DNA of 64,000 bases from an uncultured Eudoraea sp. (GTDB taxonomy: Bacteria > Bacteroidota > Bacteroidia > Flavobacteriales > Flavobacteriaceae), in contig NZ_CAMYOM010000004.1 of assembly GCF_947260015.1 (NCBI RefSeq), forward strand, positions 1 to 64,000, written 5' to 3'. Under the pieces are notes generated by a model. It searched no databases. It worked only from the letters and a program-made list of their open reading frames with translations, and was not told the DNA's origin. Numbering within the stretch: position 1 is the first letter of the stretch; each line of letters starts with the position of its first letter. Of the stretch, positions 54,478 to 63,524 are shown one piece after another. The position numbers were made by a program, and so were the translations under genes.

Positions 54478-54511
54478 TATTTTAATATAACCTATTAAAT
54501 ATATAGGAATA
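54478..54511 (+). promoter_or_regulatory. Sulfite reductase promoter with Rrf2 operator candidate, site 3
   Basis: TATTTTAA at 54478-54485 (six of eight to the -7 consensus) and CTATTAAATATATAGGAATA at 54492-54511, 18 of 20 identical to site 2. Offset from -7 to site is 14 bases, as at the cysH promoter. The site ends 15 bases before the start codon. Confidence 0.65.
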
Positions 54512-54526
54512 ATAGGAAAAAATATT

Positions 54527-56617
54527 ATGCAAAGTTTTAGAACCGAAATAGAAAATCCCATTGTAGAAAAGGACATCATTGAGCTTGAGAAAAAAATCAG
54601 GGAGTTCAAAGGAGGTTCTATTGACGAGGAAAAATTCCGAAGTCTGCGCCTGGCCCGAGGGGTATACGGACAAAGACAACCCGGAGTACAAATGATACGT
54701 ATTAAATTACCCTATGGTAAAGTAAGCTCTAGGCAATTACGCGGGATTTCAGATGTTGCAGATGAGTATTCTACAGGAAGACTACACATTACAACCCGGC
54801 AGGACATTCAGATTCATTATGTAGATCTTGAACGCACCCCTGAACTTTGGACACAACTGGAGAAGGATTCAGTAACGCTTAGAGAAGCTTGTGGAAATAC
54901 TGTAAGGAATGTCACGGCAAGTGAAACAGCCGGAATAGACAGAGATGAACCATTTGATGTTTCACCCTATGCTCAGGCTATTTTCGAATATTTTTTAAGA
55001 AATCCCATAGGTCAGGAAATGGGCCGTAAGTTTAAGGTTTCCTTTTCTTCCAGTGATACAGATACCGGACTTTCGTATATGCACGACCTTGGTTTTATTG
55101 CCAAAATACGGGATGGTGTCAAGGGTTTTAAAGTAATGTTAGGAGGGGGGCTGGGTTCGCAACCTCGTCATGCAGATGAGCTGTTTACATTTCTTGCTGC
55201 CAATGAAATAATTCCTATGATGGAAACTGTTGTTCGAGTTTTTGACAGATATGGAGAAAGAAAGAGCAGGGCCAAAGCAAGATTAAAGTTTCTTTTAAAA
55301 GATTTGGGCCTTAAAGCCTTTAAAGAATTATTAATTACGGAAAAGAAGGCGGTCCCTTTTAAAAAGTACCCTATTGATATTAGTACTTATCCCAAGGTGG
55401 TTATTTCAAATGAGGAGGCTCAGGATGTAATTATAGAAGATATTGAAGCTTTTGAACAATGGAAAACAACCAATCTGGTTTTGCAAAAACAATACGGATA
55501 TGTAGCTGTTGGGATAAAGGTAATGTTAGGAGATTTTTATACAGAAAAAGCCAGATTACTTGCCAATTTAATTGAAAAGTATGCGGCCGGTGAAATTCGC
55601 TTAACATTAAGACAGAATATATTAATTCCCTATGTAAGGGAATCCCTGATTCCATTTTTCTATACCGAACTTAAGAAAATGGGATTTGCAGACCCCGGCT
55701 ATAATAAGGCATTAGACATTACTGCTTGTCCGGGTACCGATACCTGTAACCTAGGAATTGCAAGCAGTACGGGAATTGCTTCGGAATTGGAACGCGTTAT
55801 CAAGGAAGAATACCCACATTATGTGAATAATGCAGATGTGGTCATAAAAATTAGTGGCTGTATGAATGCATGTGGTCAGCATTCCATGGCTAATATTGGC
55901 TTTCAGGGGATGTCTATCCGTACTAATGAGAAACTCGTGGCGCCAGCTTTGCAAGTGTTACTTGGAGGAGGGAATATGGGAGAAGGCCGGGGTTTATTTG
56001 CGGATAAGGTTATTAAGATTCCGAGTAAACGAGGGCCTGAGGCTCTCAGACAAATACTCAATGATTTTGAGGCCAATGGCAAAGGTGCCTCTTATGAATC
56101 TTATTATGCGGAAAAGGGGGAGTATTATTTTTATGAACTTCTTAAGCCACTTGCAGATATAGAAAATTTATCTCCGGACGACTATCTGGACTGGGGAAGC
56201 AATAAACGGTATCAAAAAGCGATAGGAATAGGAGAGTGTGCAGGGGTGGTGATAGATTTGATCGCCACATTATTGTTTGAAAGTGATGAAAAGATAAAAA
56301 ATGCGAAAGAAGCCATTAACGAACAAAAATGGGCTGCAAGTATTTATTATTCTTATTCTTCTATGGTAAATACGGCCAAAGCACTTTTAACTGCGGAAAA
56401 AACCAAAACAAATACGCATAACAGTATAATAAAAGACTTTAACGCCTATTTTATTGCAAACGGTAGAATAACTCTGAACTCCTCGTTCGAAGATTTGGTA
56501 TTGCAATTAAATAAAAATGAACCTAATGAGACCTTCTCTAAAAGTTACCTGGCTGATGCCGAGGAATTTTTGAATAAAGTAGAATCCTTCAGAAAACGTG
56601 AACTTACTAATGCATAA
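54527..56617 (+). CDS. Sulfite reductase (siroheme, 4Fe-4S) with HEPN-like tail
   Basis: 696 residues. Residues 25-540 are the two-fold repeated nitrite/sulfite reductase: RLHITTRQDIQIHYV (siroheme site), and Cys401-x5-Cys407 with Cys445-x3-Cys449, which bind the cluster. Residues about 575-690 form an all-helical region (ESDEKIKNAKEAINEQKWAASIYYSYSSMVNTAKALL) resembling HEPN domains; this pairing is something I recall from flavobacterial annotation. Nitrite rather than sulfite as substrate is possible, but cysH, the Rrf2 sites and siroheme genes argue for sulfite. It overlaps cobA by 8 bases. Confidence 0.9.
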   Translation: MQSFRTEIENPIVEKDIIELEKKIREFKGGSIDEEKFRSLRLARGVYGQRQPGVQMIRIKLPYGKVSSRQLRGISDVADEYSTGRLHITTRQDIQIHYVDLERTPELWTQLEKDSVTLREACGNTVRNVTASETAGIDRDEPFDVSPYAQAIFEYFLRNPIGQEMGRKFKVSFSSSDTDTGLSYMHDLGFIAKIRDGVKGFKVMLGGGLGSQPRHADELFTFLAANEIIPMMETVVRVFDRYGERKSRAKARLKFLLKDLGLKAFKELLITEKKAVPFKKYPIDISTYPKVVISNEEAQDVIIEDIEAFEQWKTTNLVLQKQYGYVAVGIKVMLGDFYTEKARLLANLIEKYAAGEIRLTLRQNILIPYVRESLIPFFYTELKKMGFADPGYNKALDITACPGTDTCNLGIASSTGIASELERVIKEEYPHYVNNADVVIKISGCMNACGQHSMANIGFQGMSIRTNEKLVAPALQVLLGGGNMGEGRGLFADKVIKIPSKRGPEALRQILNDFEANGKGASYESYYAEKGEYYFYELLKPLADIENLSPDDYLDWGSNKRYQKAIGIGECAGVVIDLIATLLFESDEKIKNAKEAINEQKWAASIYYSYSSMVNTAKALLTAEKTKTNTHNSIIKDFNAYFIANGRITLNSSFEDLVLQLNKNEPNETFSKSYLADAEEFLNKVESFRKRELTNA

Positions 56618-57374
56618 AAAAGCAAAATTAACGGTCGTAGGTGCAGGTCCGGGAGATTTGGAACTCATAACCATAAAAGCAATTAAAGCATTGCAGAATG
56701 CTAATGTGGTTCTTTATGATGCTCTTGTGGATAAAGCCTTATTAGAATATGCCTCTAAAGCAGAGCATATTTTTGTAGGCAAGCGAAAAGGTTGTTATGC
56801 CTTTCAGCAAGATCAGATAAATGAATTAATAGTGCAAAGAGCACAAAGCCGTGGACATGTGGTGCGATTAAAAGGAGGAGATCCTTTTGTTTTTGGCCGT
56901 GGGTCAGAGGAATTGGCCTATGCGGCTGAATATGGTCTGGAAGTGGCGATGGTTCCTGGAATATCTTCGTGCATTGCAGTTCCCGCATCTCAAAATATTC
57001 CGGTTACGAAACGAGGCTCGGCAGAGAGTTTTTGGGTGATTACAGGAACTACCAAAGAACATAAACTCTCGGGAGATATACACCTCGCTGCTAAATCAAA
57101 TGCAACAGTGGTCATTTTAATGGGCATGTCAAAACTCTCGGCTATAGTAGAATTATTTACCAAAGAGAACAAATCAGATACTCCGGTTGCAATTATTCAG
57201 AATGGCACTAAAGAAGAAGAACAAGTTGGCATTGGAACAATTAATACTATAGAAAGCATAGTCCAAAAACAAAAATTAACCAACCCGGCAATTATAGTCA
57301 TTGGCGAAGTGGTAAAAAATCGAAACCAAATAATTCAAATAAGCCAACAACATCAACTTCAAATCACAGCATAA
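56610..57374 (+). CDS. cobA: Uroporphyrinogen-III C-methyltransferase
   Basis: Makes precorrin-2 with two SAMs, the first step to siroheme. Start chosen at the ATG at 56610 (254 residues, MHKKAKLTVVGAGPGDLELIT), which overlaps the sulfite reductase stop by 8 bases; a GTG four codons upstream is less likely. The GAGPGDLELIT loop, KGGDPFVFGRGSEE, VPGISS, SQNIPVTKRG and ILMGMSK match the family. It supplies the siroheme of the preceding gene's product. Confidence 0.95.
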   Translation: MHKKAKLTVVGAGPGDLELITIKAIKALQNANVVLYDALVDKALLEYASKAEHIFVGKRKGCYAFQQDQINELIVQRAQSRGHVVRLKGGDPFVFGRGSEELAYAAEYGLEVAMVPGISSCIAVPASQNIPVTKRGSAESFWVITGTTKEHKLSGDIHLAAKSNATVVILMGMSKLSAIVELFTKENKSDTPVAIIQNGTKEEEQVGIGTINTIESIVQKQKLTNPAIIVIGEVVKNRNQIIQISQQHQLQITA

Positions 57375-57958
57375 TGGAAAGGAATAATTTATATCCTATT
57401 TTTCTGAAGACGAGATCTCTCCATATTTTAATTGTAGGAGGGGGTAATGTAGCAGAAGAAAAATTGTCCTTTTTAACTAAGTCCAGTCCTGATGCCAAAA
57501 TCACTATGGTATCCCCTATGTTTCGAGAAAATACCTTAAAGTTAGCGGCAAATTATGACGTGAAACTTATTAGATCCACTTACAATACTGAATTTCTCTC
57601 TGGAAAACATTTCGTAATTGCTACCACAGATAATCCTGATATAAACTTACAGGTTTATGATGACTGCAGAAGTAAGGATAAATTGGTAAATGTTGCAGAC
57701 AATCCTCCTTATTGTGATTTTTATATGGGTGGTATTGTAACCAAAGGGAATGTCAAAATAGCTATTTCTACTAACGGTAAATCTCCTACAACCGCAAAGA
57801 GGTTGAGGCAATTTTTTGAAGATGTTATACCGGAAGATATTAGCAGGATGGTTCAGAATCTGAATGCATATCGAAAAACAATTAAAGGAAATTTTGAAGA
57901 GAAGGTTGATAAAATGAATGAAGTAACAGAGACCCTGGTTTCAAATAATGAAGAATAA
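57374..57958 (+). CDS. Precorrin-2 dehydrogenase / sirohydrochlorin ferrochelatase
   Basis: 194 residues equal to the N-terminal half of CysG (Met8/SirC type): an NAD-binding Rossmann motif HILIVGGGNVAEEKLSFL (near 17-34), VIATTDNPDINLQVYDDC, VNVADNPPYCDFYMGGIV and KGNVKIAISTNGKSPTTAKRLRQFFE. It oxidises precorrin-2; whether it also inserts iron is uncertain at this length. Its ATG overlaps the cobA stop (TAATG). Confidence 0.92.
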   Translation: MERNNLYPIFLKTRSLHILIVGGGNVAEEKLSFLTKSSPDAKITMVSPMFRENTLKLAANYDVKLIRSTYNTEFLSGKHFVIATTDNPDINLQVYDDCRSKDKLVNVADNPPYCDFYMGGIVTKGNVKIAISTNGKSPTTAKRLRQFFEDVIPEDISRMVQNLNAYRKTIKGNFEEKVDKMNEVTETLVSNNEE

Positions 57959-58164
57959 CTCAGTTTCCAATTTAATTTGCAGACCATCAGAATAAGGTTT
58001 CACTTGAAGTTCCAGATTGTAGCAATTATAAACAAGAATGTATTTCATTATGGTTTGGTAATGCATTCCAGTCAAGAGCACATGCGTGCCTAGCGAGGTA
58101 ACAATAAACTGCTCAATAGGCCTTTAGGTATACGTGGATATAAGCCAAAAAAAGTACATTTTCC
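57959..58164. other. Gene-free stretch before the metH promoter
   Basis: I see no gene, tRNA or clear terminator here. It is AT-rich and lies between the siroheme operon and the second riboswitch transcript. Confidence 0.5.
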
Positions 58165-58195
58165 TTGTTTTTAAATGACACGTGGCGTTTCTTTG
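58165..58195 (+). promoter_or_regulatory. Promoter of the metH riboswitch transcript
   Basis: TTG at 58165-58167, 20 bases, TTTCTTTG at 58188-58195 (one mismatch to TAnnTTTG), about 26 bases before the riboswitch stem. Confidence 0.5.
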
Positions 58196-58220
58196 TGCCA
58201 GTTCATTAAAACATTGACAT

Positions 58221-58340
58221 TGTTATCAAGAAAGGTGGAGGGACTAGACCCGTTGAAACCTTAGCAACCCTTTAACTATAAAGAAGGTGCTACATTCTAC
58301 CACGAGGCTGCTTTTTTATGGCAACTTAGGCTAGATAACA
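58221..58340 (+). ncRNA. SAM-I riboswitch (S box)
   Basis: Closing stem TGTTATC (58221-58227) with GATAACA (58334-58340); inside are AAGAAAGGTGGAGGGACT, TTGAAACCTTAGCAACC and AAGAAGGTGCTACATTC. A TCTTGATA at 58374-58381 is complementary to the TATCAAGA of the stem entry and could form the alternative fold. It precedes metH by about 165 bases, and thus regulates the metH-metF unit. Confidence 0.93.
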
Positions 58341-58506
58341 CAGAGGAAAGGCTTTATGTCTTTATCTATTTTTTCTTGATAATACTTTTGAATAGTCCGC
58401 CGAGTGCATGTAATATACAGATATTTATTGCGCTGTTTCTAGATGTCAATGGTTAGACGGGGCAAACATGCAAAATGAGGCGATGTAATTCCTAAAAAGG
58501 AAACAT

Positions 58507-59526
58507 ATGAAGAAGATACAGGATATACTAAAGCAACGGATTATGATACTGGATGGTGCAATGGGCACTATGCTTCAGCGGTATAAATTTACGGAGGAAG
58601 ACTTTAGGGGAAACCGTTTTAAGGACTGGCCATTTCCACTACTGGGCAATAACGACTTATTGACTCTAACCCAGCCAGAAGCTATTGCCGAAGTTCATAG
58701 AAAATATTTTGAAGCTGGTGCAGATATTGTGGAAACTAATACATTCTCTGGCACTTCCATTGCAATGGCTGATTATCATATGGAAGATTTGGTCTATGAA
58801 CTTAATTATGAGTCCGCCAAAATAGCAAAGCAGGTAGCCAAAGAGTTTACCAAAAGCGAGCCGAATAAACCGAGGTTTGTAGCAGGAAGTATAGGCCCAA
58901 CCAATAAAACAGCAAGCATGTCCCCTGATGTAAATGACCCTGGTTTTAGGGCAGTTTCATTTGAGACACTACGATTGGCTTACAAACTGCAGGTGGAGGC
59001 CTTGTTGGATGGTGGAGTAGATATTCTGATGGTAGAAACAATTTTTGACACACTTAATGCAAAAGCAGCGCTTTTTGCCATTGAAGAGGTAAAACAGGCA
59101 CGAAATATTCAAACACCGGTCATGGTTAGCGGCACCATTACAGATGCCTCAGGGCGAACTTTATCTGGCCAGACCGCTGAAGCATTTTTAATATCTATAG
59201 CTCATATTCCTCTATTGTCTGTTGGATTTAATTGCGCTTTGGGAGCAAAGCAGTTAGTACCGCATTTAGACGCCATTGCAGTTCGGACAGAAGCTGCTAT
59301 TTCAGCACATCCTAATGCAGGTTTGCCCAATGCTTTTGGAACTTATGACCAAACACCTGATCAGATGGCTGAGCAAATCAAAGAATATTTTGATAAAGGT
59401 CTGGTTAATATAATTGGGGGATGCTGTGGATCTACACCTGAACATATTACGGCAATTGCTGAATTGGCAAAGGATTATAAACCTAGAAAATTTATTTTTT
59501 CTGAAACAGCAGGGGTTCAATTGTAA
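58507..59526 (+). CDS. metH: MetH N-terminal part: homocysteine methyltransferase domain
   Basis: 339 residues equal to the first domain of cobalamin-dependent methionine synthase. It binds homocysteine through zinc cysteines, seen in VGFNCALGA (near 243) and GGCCGST (near 308). LDGAMGTMLQRY at the start, GADIVETNTFSGT and VSGTITDASGRTLSGQT are family motifs. It ends with TAA, and the next gene begins three bases later in the same frame. So the usual single MetH is split into two chains. Confidence 0.93.
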   Translation: MKKIQDILKQRIMILDGAMGTMLQRYKFTEEDFRGNRFKDWPFPLLGNNDLLTLTQPEAIAEVHRKYFEAGADIVETNTFSGTSIAMADYHMEDLVYELNYESAKIAKQVAKEFTKSEPNKPRFVAGSIGPTNKTASMSPDVNDPGFRAVSFETLRLAYKLQVEALLDGGVDILMVETIFDTLNAKAALFAIEEVKQARNIQTPVMVSGTITDASGRTLSGQTAEAFLISIAHIPLLSVGFNCALGAKQLVPHLDAIAVRTEAAISAHPNAGLPNAFGTYDQTPDQMAEQIKEYFDKGLVNIIGGCCGSTPEHITAIAELAKDYKPRKFIFSETAGVQL

Positions 59527-59529
59527 AAA

Positions 59530-62298
59530 ATGAGTAATACAACCAACATACAATTGAATTCAGACAATGAACTGGAGGCTGGTATTGATTCCATATCACA
59601 ACCAAGATTTCTTAAGCTGGCTGGTTTGGAACCACTGGTTATTACCCCGGACAGCAATTTTATTAATATAGGGGAAAGAACTAATGTAGCTGGTTCAAGA
59701 AGGTTTCTTCGATTAATTAAAGAAGAAAAATATGAGGAAGCCCTCGAAATAGCCAGGCACCAGGTGGAAGGTGGAGCCCAGATTATTGATATAAATATGG
59801 ACGATGGCCTGATAGATGGAAAACAAGCCATGATCAGGTTTTTGAATTTGGTAATGGCCGAGCCAGACATTGCGCGCGTTCCTATAATGATAGATAGCTC
59901 CAAATGGGAGATTATTGAGGCCGGATTACAACTTGTTCAGGGAAAATGTATTGTCAATTCGATTAGTTTAAAGGAAGGAGAAAAAGAATTTATTAGGCAG
60001 GCAAAATTAATACGTCTTTATGGGGCTGCTGTAATAATCATGGCGTTTGACGAAAAAGGCCAGGCAGATAATTTTGAGAGACGGATTGAAATAGCGAAAA
60101 GATCTTATGATATATTAGTCAATAGTGTTCATTTCCCGCCGGAAGATATCATTTTTGATCTTAATATTTTTCCTGTAGCAACCGGAATGGATGAACACAA
60201 ACAGAATTCGGTAGATTTTATTGAAGCTACGGCCTGGGTTCGAAAAAACCTACCTTATTGCAGTGTTAGCGGGGGGGTGAGTAACGTGTCTTTTTCATTT
60301 AGAGGCAATACACCCGTTCGTGAGGCAATGCATTCGGTTTTCTTGTACCATGCTATTCAGGCCGGAATGAATATGGGAATTGTTAATCCTGCCATACTTG
60401 AAGTCTACGACGATATTCCAAAAGATCTATTGGATAGGGTAGAAGATGTCATTTTAAACAGAAGGGATGACGCCACAGAACGTCTCCTCGATTTTGCTGA
60501 AACTGTGGTTGGTAAAGCAAGGGATAACAAAGCGGATGATTCATGGCGAAAAGATTCGCTTCAGGAAAGAATTACCCGGGCTTTGGTAAAGGGAATAGAT
60601 CAATACATTGTATCAGATGTGGAAGAAGCAAGGTTGGCCGTCGTTAAGCCTATTGAGGTAATTGAAGGCCATTTAATGACAGGGATGAATGTGGTTGGGG
60701 ATCTCTTCGGAAGTGGAAAAATGTTCCTGCCACAGGTAGTTAAGTCTGCAAGGGTAATGAAAAAGGCAGTTGCTTATTTATTGCCTTATATTGAAGAAGA
60801 TAAAGACAATATATCACAGTTCGCAGGTAAAATCTTAATGGCTACAGTTAAGGGTGATGTACATGATATAGGCAAGAATATTGTAAGTGTGGTACTGGCT
60901 TGCAATAACTATGAAATTATTGATTTGGGCGTTATGGTTCCACCTGAAAAAATAATTCAAAAAGCTAAAGAAGAACAGGTAGATGTAATAGGATTAAGTG
61001 GACTTATTACCCCTTCTCTGGATGAAATGGTTCATCTGGCCCGCGAAATGGAACGTGAGGGTTTTAAAATACCGTTATTGATAGGAGGGGCAACAACCAG
61101 TAAGGCACATACTGCAGTAAAGATTGATCCGCAGTACAGCGCCTCTGTAGTCCATGTAAATGACGCCTCACGGGCCGTTACTGTTCTGGGTGACCTGTTA
61201 AAGAAAGATTCTGCAGATAATTATAAGGCATTGGTTAAAACTGACTATTCTTCCTTCAGGGAGAAATTTCTAAGTCGCGGAAAACAGAAGGAATACCTAA
61301 GTCTGGAAGATGCAAGAAACAATAAGTTTCATATAGACTGGGATGCTTCTGATATTGTAAAACCCAATAATTTAGGAATAGAAGTGATTAGGGATATGGA
61401 CCTTCAGCTTTTAGAGGAATTTATAGATTGGACACCATTTTTCCGAAGTTGGGACTTACATGGAAAATACCCTGCAATATTGAGCGATGAAATTGTAGGT
61501 GAGCAGGCTTCTGAGTTATATGACGATGCTCGTTTAATGCTGAAAAAGATATTCGAGGAGAAGTTATTGACGGCAAAAGCGGTTTTCGGACTTTTTTGTG
61601 CTAATTCAATTAATGATGATGATATTGAGGTACTTGCTCATCCTGTAAATACAGATACGGCTGACAAAAAAGAGGCAAATACGCATCTTATTTTTAGGAC
61701 TTTGCGCCAGCAATCCAAAAAAAGACGAGGTGTTCCGAATATAGCTCTGGCAGATTTCATTGCGCCCAAAGAAACTGCAATACAAGATTATATAGGCTGC
61801 TTTTGCGTTTCAGCTGGTTTTGGTACGAATGAACTTGCCGAAGAATATGAAAAAAACCTTGATGACTACAATGCTATTATGATCAAAGCATTGGCCGACA
61901 GACTAGCTGAGGCCTTTGCTGAGTATTTACATAAAGAAGTGCGAAAGAAAGCTTGGGGATATGCAGGAAAAGAACACCTCTCCAATGAAAATTTGATAAA
62001 AGAAGAATACAGGGGAATAAGGCCGGCACCGGGCTACCCGGCTTGTCCCGATCATACCGAAAAATTGACCATCTGGGAATTACTGGACGTAGACAATGCG
62101 ATTGGAGTTAAATTGACAGATAATCTGGCTATGTTCCCTGCGGCCAGTGTAAGTGGATATTATTTTGCACATCCGGAGGCTCGATATTTTGGATTGGGTA
62201 AGATAACAGCAGACCAGATTGTTGATTATGCCGGGAGGAAAGAAATTGATTTGAGTAAAGCAAGGAAATGGCTTGCCCCAAATATGGCTGATGAATAA
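59530..62298 (+). CDS. metH: MetH C-terminal part: folate, B12 and reactivation domains
   Basis: 922 residues. Domain order: methyltetrahydrofolate-binding (about 30-330, [27 protein letters not shown]), helical cap, B12 domain with the cobalt-ligand motif DVHDIGKN (near 443) and [15 protein letters not shown], and the SAM-binding reactivation domain ending [15 protein letters not shown]. An extra 25-residue N-terminal segment not seen in intact MetH supports its own start. The two chains must act together with homocysteine. metF, which makes the methyl donor, follows at 62402. Confidence 0.94.
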   Translation: MSNTTNIQLNSDNELEAGIDSISQPRFLKLAGLEPLVITPDSNFINIGERTNVAGSRRFLRLIKEEKYEEALEIARHQVEGGAQIIDINMDDGLIDGKQAMIRFLNLVMAEPDIARVPIMIDSSKWEIIEAGLQLVQGKCIVNSISLKEGEKEFIRQAKLIRLYGAAVIIMAFDEKGQADNFERRIEIAKRSYDILVNSVHFPPEDIIFDLNIFPVATGMDEHKQNSVDFIEATAWVRKNLPYCSVSGGVSNVSFSFRGNTPVREAMHSVFLYHAIQAGMNMGIVNPAILEVYDDIPKDLLDRVEDVILNRRDDATERLLDFAETVVGKARDNKADDSWRKDSLQERITRALVKGIDQYIVSDVEEARLAVVKPIEVIEGHLMTGMNVVGDLFGSGKMFLPQVVKSARVMKKAVAYLLPYIEEDKDNISQFAGKILMATVKGDVHDIGKNIVSVVLACNNYEIIDLGVMVPPEKIIQKAKEEQVDVIGLSGLITPSLDEMVHLAREMEREGFKIPLLIGGATTSKAHTAVKIDPQYSASVVHVNDASRAVTVLGDLLKKDSADNYKALVKTDYSSFREKFLSRGKQKEYLSLEDARNNKFHIDWDASDIVKPNNLGIEVIRDMDLQLLEEFIDWTPFFRSWDLHGKYPAILSDEIVGEQASELYDDARLMLKKIFEEKLLTAKAVFGLFCANSINDDDIEVLAHPVNTDTADKKEANTHLIFRTLRQQSKKRRGVPNIALADFIAPKETAIQDYIGCFCVSAGFGTNELAEEYEKNLDDYNAIMIKALADRLAEAFAEYLHKEVRKKAWGYAGKEHLSNENLIKEEYRGIRPAPGYPACPDHTEKLTIWELLDVDNAIGVKLTDNLAMFPAASVSGYYFAHPEARYFGLGKITADQIVDYAGRKEIDLSKARKWLAPNMADE

Positions 62299-62401
62299 GT
62301 TAGAAATCCTGCAGGATTTAGTCAGCAACAATGAATTACCGGAATAAAATTAATATTCAAAAATATTTCGAACAAAAAATTTTGAAAAGCAGCAAGCATA
62401 A

Positions 62402-63355
62402 ATGAAAGTCACCGAACATATTGAAAGTGCTAATGGGGATACATTATTCTCTTTTGAAATTATTCCTCCCGTTAAAGGCAGAAATATAAAAGAGTTATAC
62501 GATAACATTGATCCTTTAATGGATTTCAACCCACCCTTTATAGATGTAACCACTTCAAGGGAAGAATATATATATATAGATAAAAATGGACTTTTAGATA
62601 AAAAGCTTACACGTATGAGGCCCGGTACGGTCGGGATATGTGCTTCAATAAAGCACAAATATGATGTAGATACAATTCCGCATGTACTATGTGGTGGATT
62701 TACAAAAGAAGAAACAGAATACTTACTTGTAGATTGTCATTACCTGGGGATAGACAATATTATGGCTCTTCGGGGAGATGCAATGAAAGAAGAAAAGTAT
62801 TTTGAACCCTCTAAAGGGGGTCACCTCTACGCATCCGAACTGGTGGAGCAAATACATAATCTAAACTGTGGACAGTATTTGCATGAGGTTGTGGAGACCG
62901 ATTATTGTGCAGATTTCTGTATTGGTATAGCGGGATATCCCGAAAAACACATGGAAGCACCTTCTTTACAAACCGATTTAAAATGGCTAAAGAAAAAAGT
63001 TGAGCTTGGAGCCAATTATGTAGTAACACAAATGTTTTTTGACAATAAAAAGTTTTTTGATTTTGTCAAAGCCGCAAGAGATTTAGGCATTACCGTACCC
63101 ATAATTCCCGGATTAAAACCTATTGCAGTTAAAAGGCACCTACAATTATTACCTCAGGTATTTAGAATTGACCTTCCACAAGACTTGATTGATGCCGTGG
63201 AAAAGTGTAAAGACAATAAAGAAGTACGGCAGGTAGGGATTGAATGGGCCATTGAACAATCAAAAGAATTAAAGGAGGCAGGAGTACCTGTACTTCATTA
63301 TTATTCCATGGGCAAATCAACTAATATTAAAGCTATTGCCAAAGCAGTATTTTAA
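62402..63355 (+). CDS. metF: Methylenetetrahydrofolate reductase
   Basis: Makes methyl-tetrahydrofolate for MetH. 317 residues, TIM-barrel flavoenzyme with FSFEIIPPVKGRN (catalytic Glu near 19), NIMALRGDA, GYPEKHMEAP and NYVVTQMFFDNKKFFDF. It is in the metH unit, 103 bases downstream. Full length. No terminator visible behind it. Confidence 0.95.
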   Translation: MKVTEHIESANGDTLFSFEIIPPVKGRNIKELYDNIDPLMDFNPPFIDVTTSREEYIYIDKNGLLDKKLTRMRPGTVGICASIKHKYDVDTIPHVLCGGFTKEETEYLLVDCHYLGIDNIMALRGDAMKEEKYFEPSKGGHLYASELVEQIHNLNCGQYLHEVVETDYCADFCIGIAGYPEKHMEAPSLQTDLKWLKKKVELGANYVVTQMFFDNKKFFDFVKAARDLGITVPIIPGLKPIAVKRHLQLLPQVFRIDLPQDLIDAVEKCKDNKEVRQVGIEWAIEQSKELKEAGVPVLHYYSMGKSTNIKAIAKAVF

Positions 63356-63524
63356 TTGAATGGGTCTTTTTATAATGCATTTTATTTTAAAAGAAGGGCT
63401 ACTCTGCTAAGTTACCTCGGCAATAGCTATTACTTTGAGTATTAAGTACCTTCCAGAAATACCCTGATATGAACTCGAAACATACGGAGTAAACTACTCG
63501 TAATATTTGCTATTTTTACACCCA

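Noticed and set aside
59524-59529. metH split as a sequencing error or frameshift
   Set aside because: No frame change occurs, and the second chain starts with its own non-MetH segment, so two genes are more likely; kept as a finding for checking.
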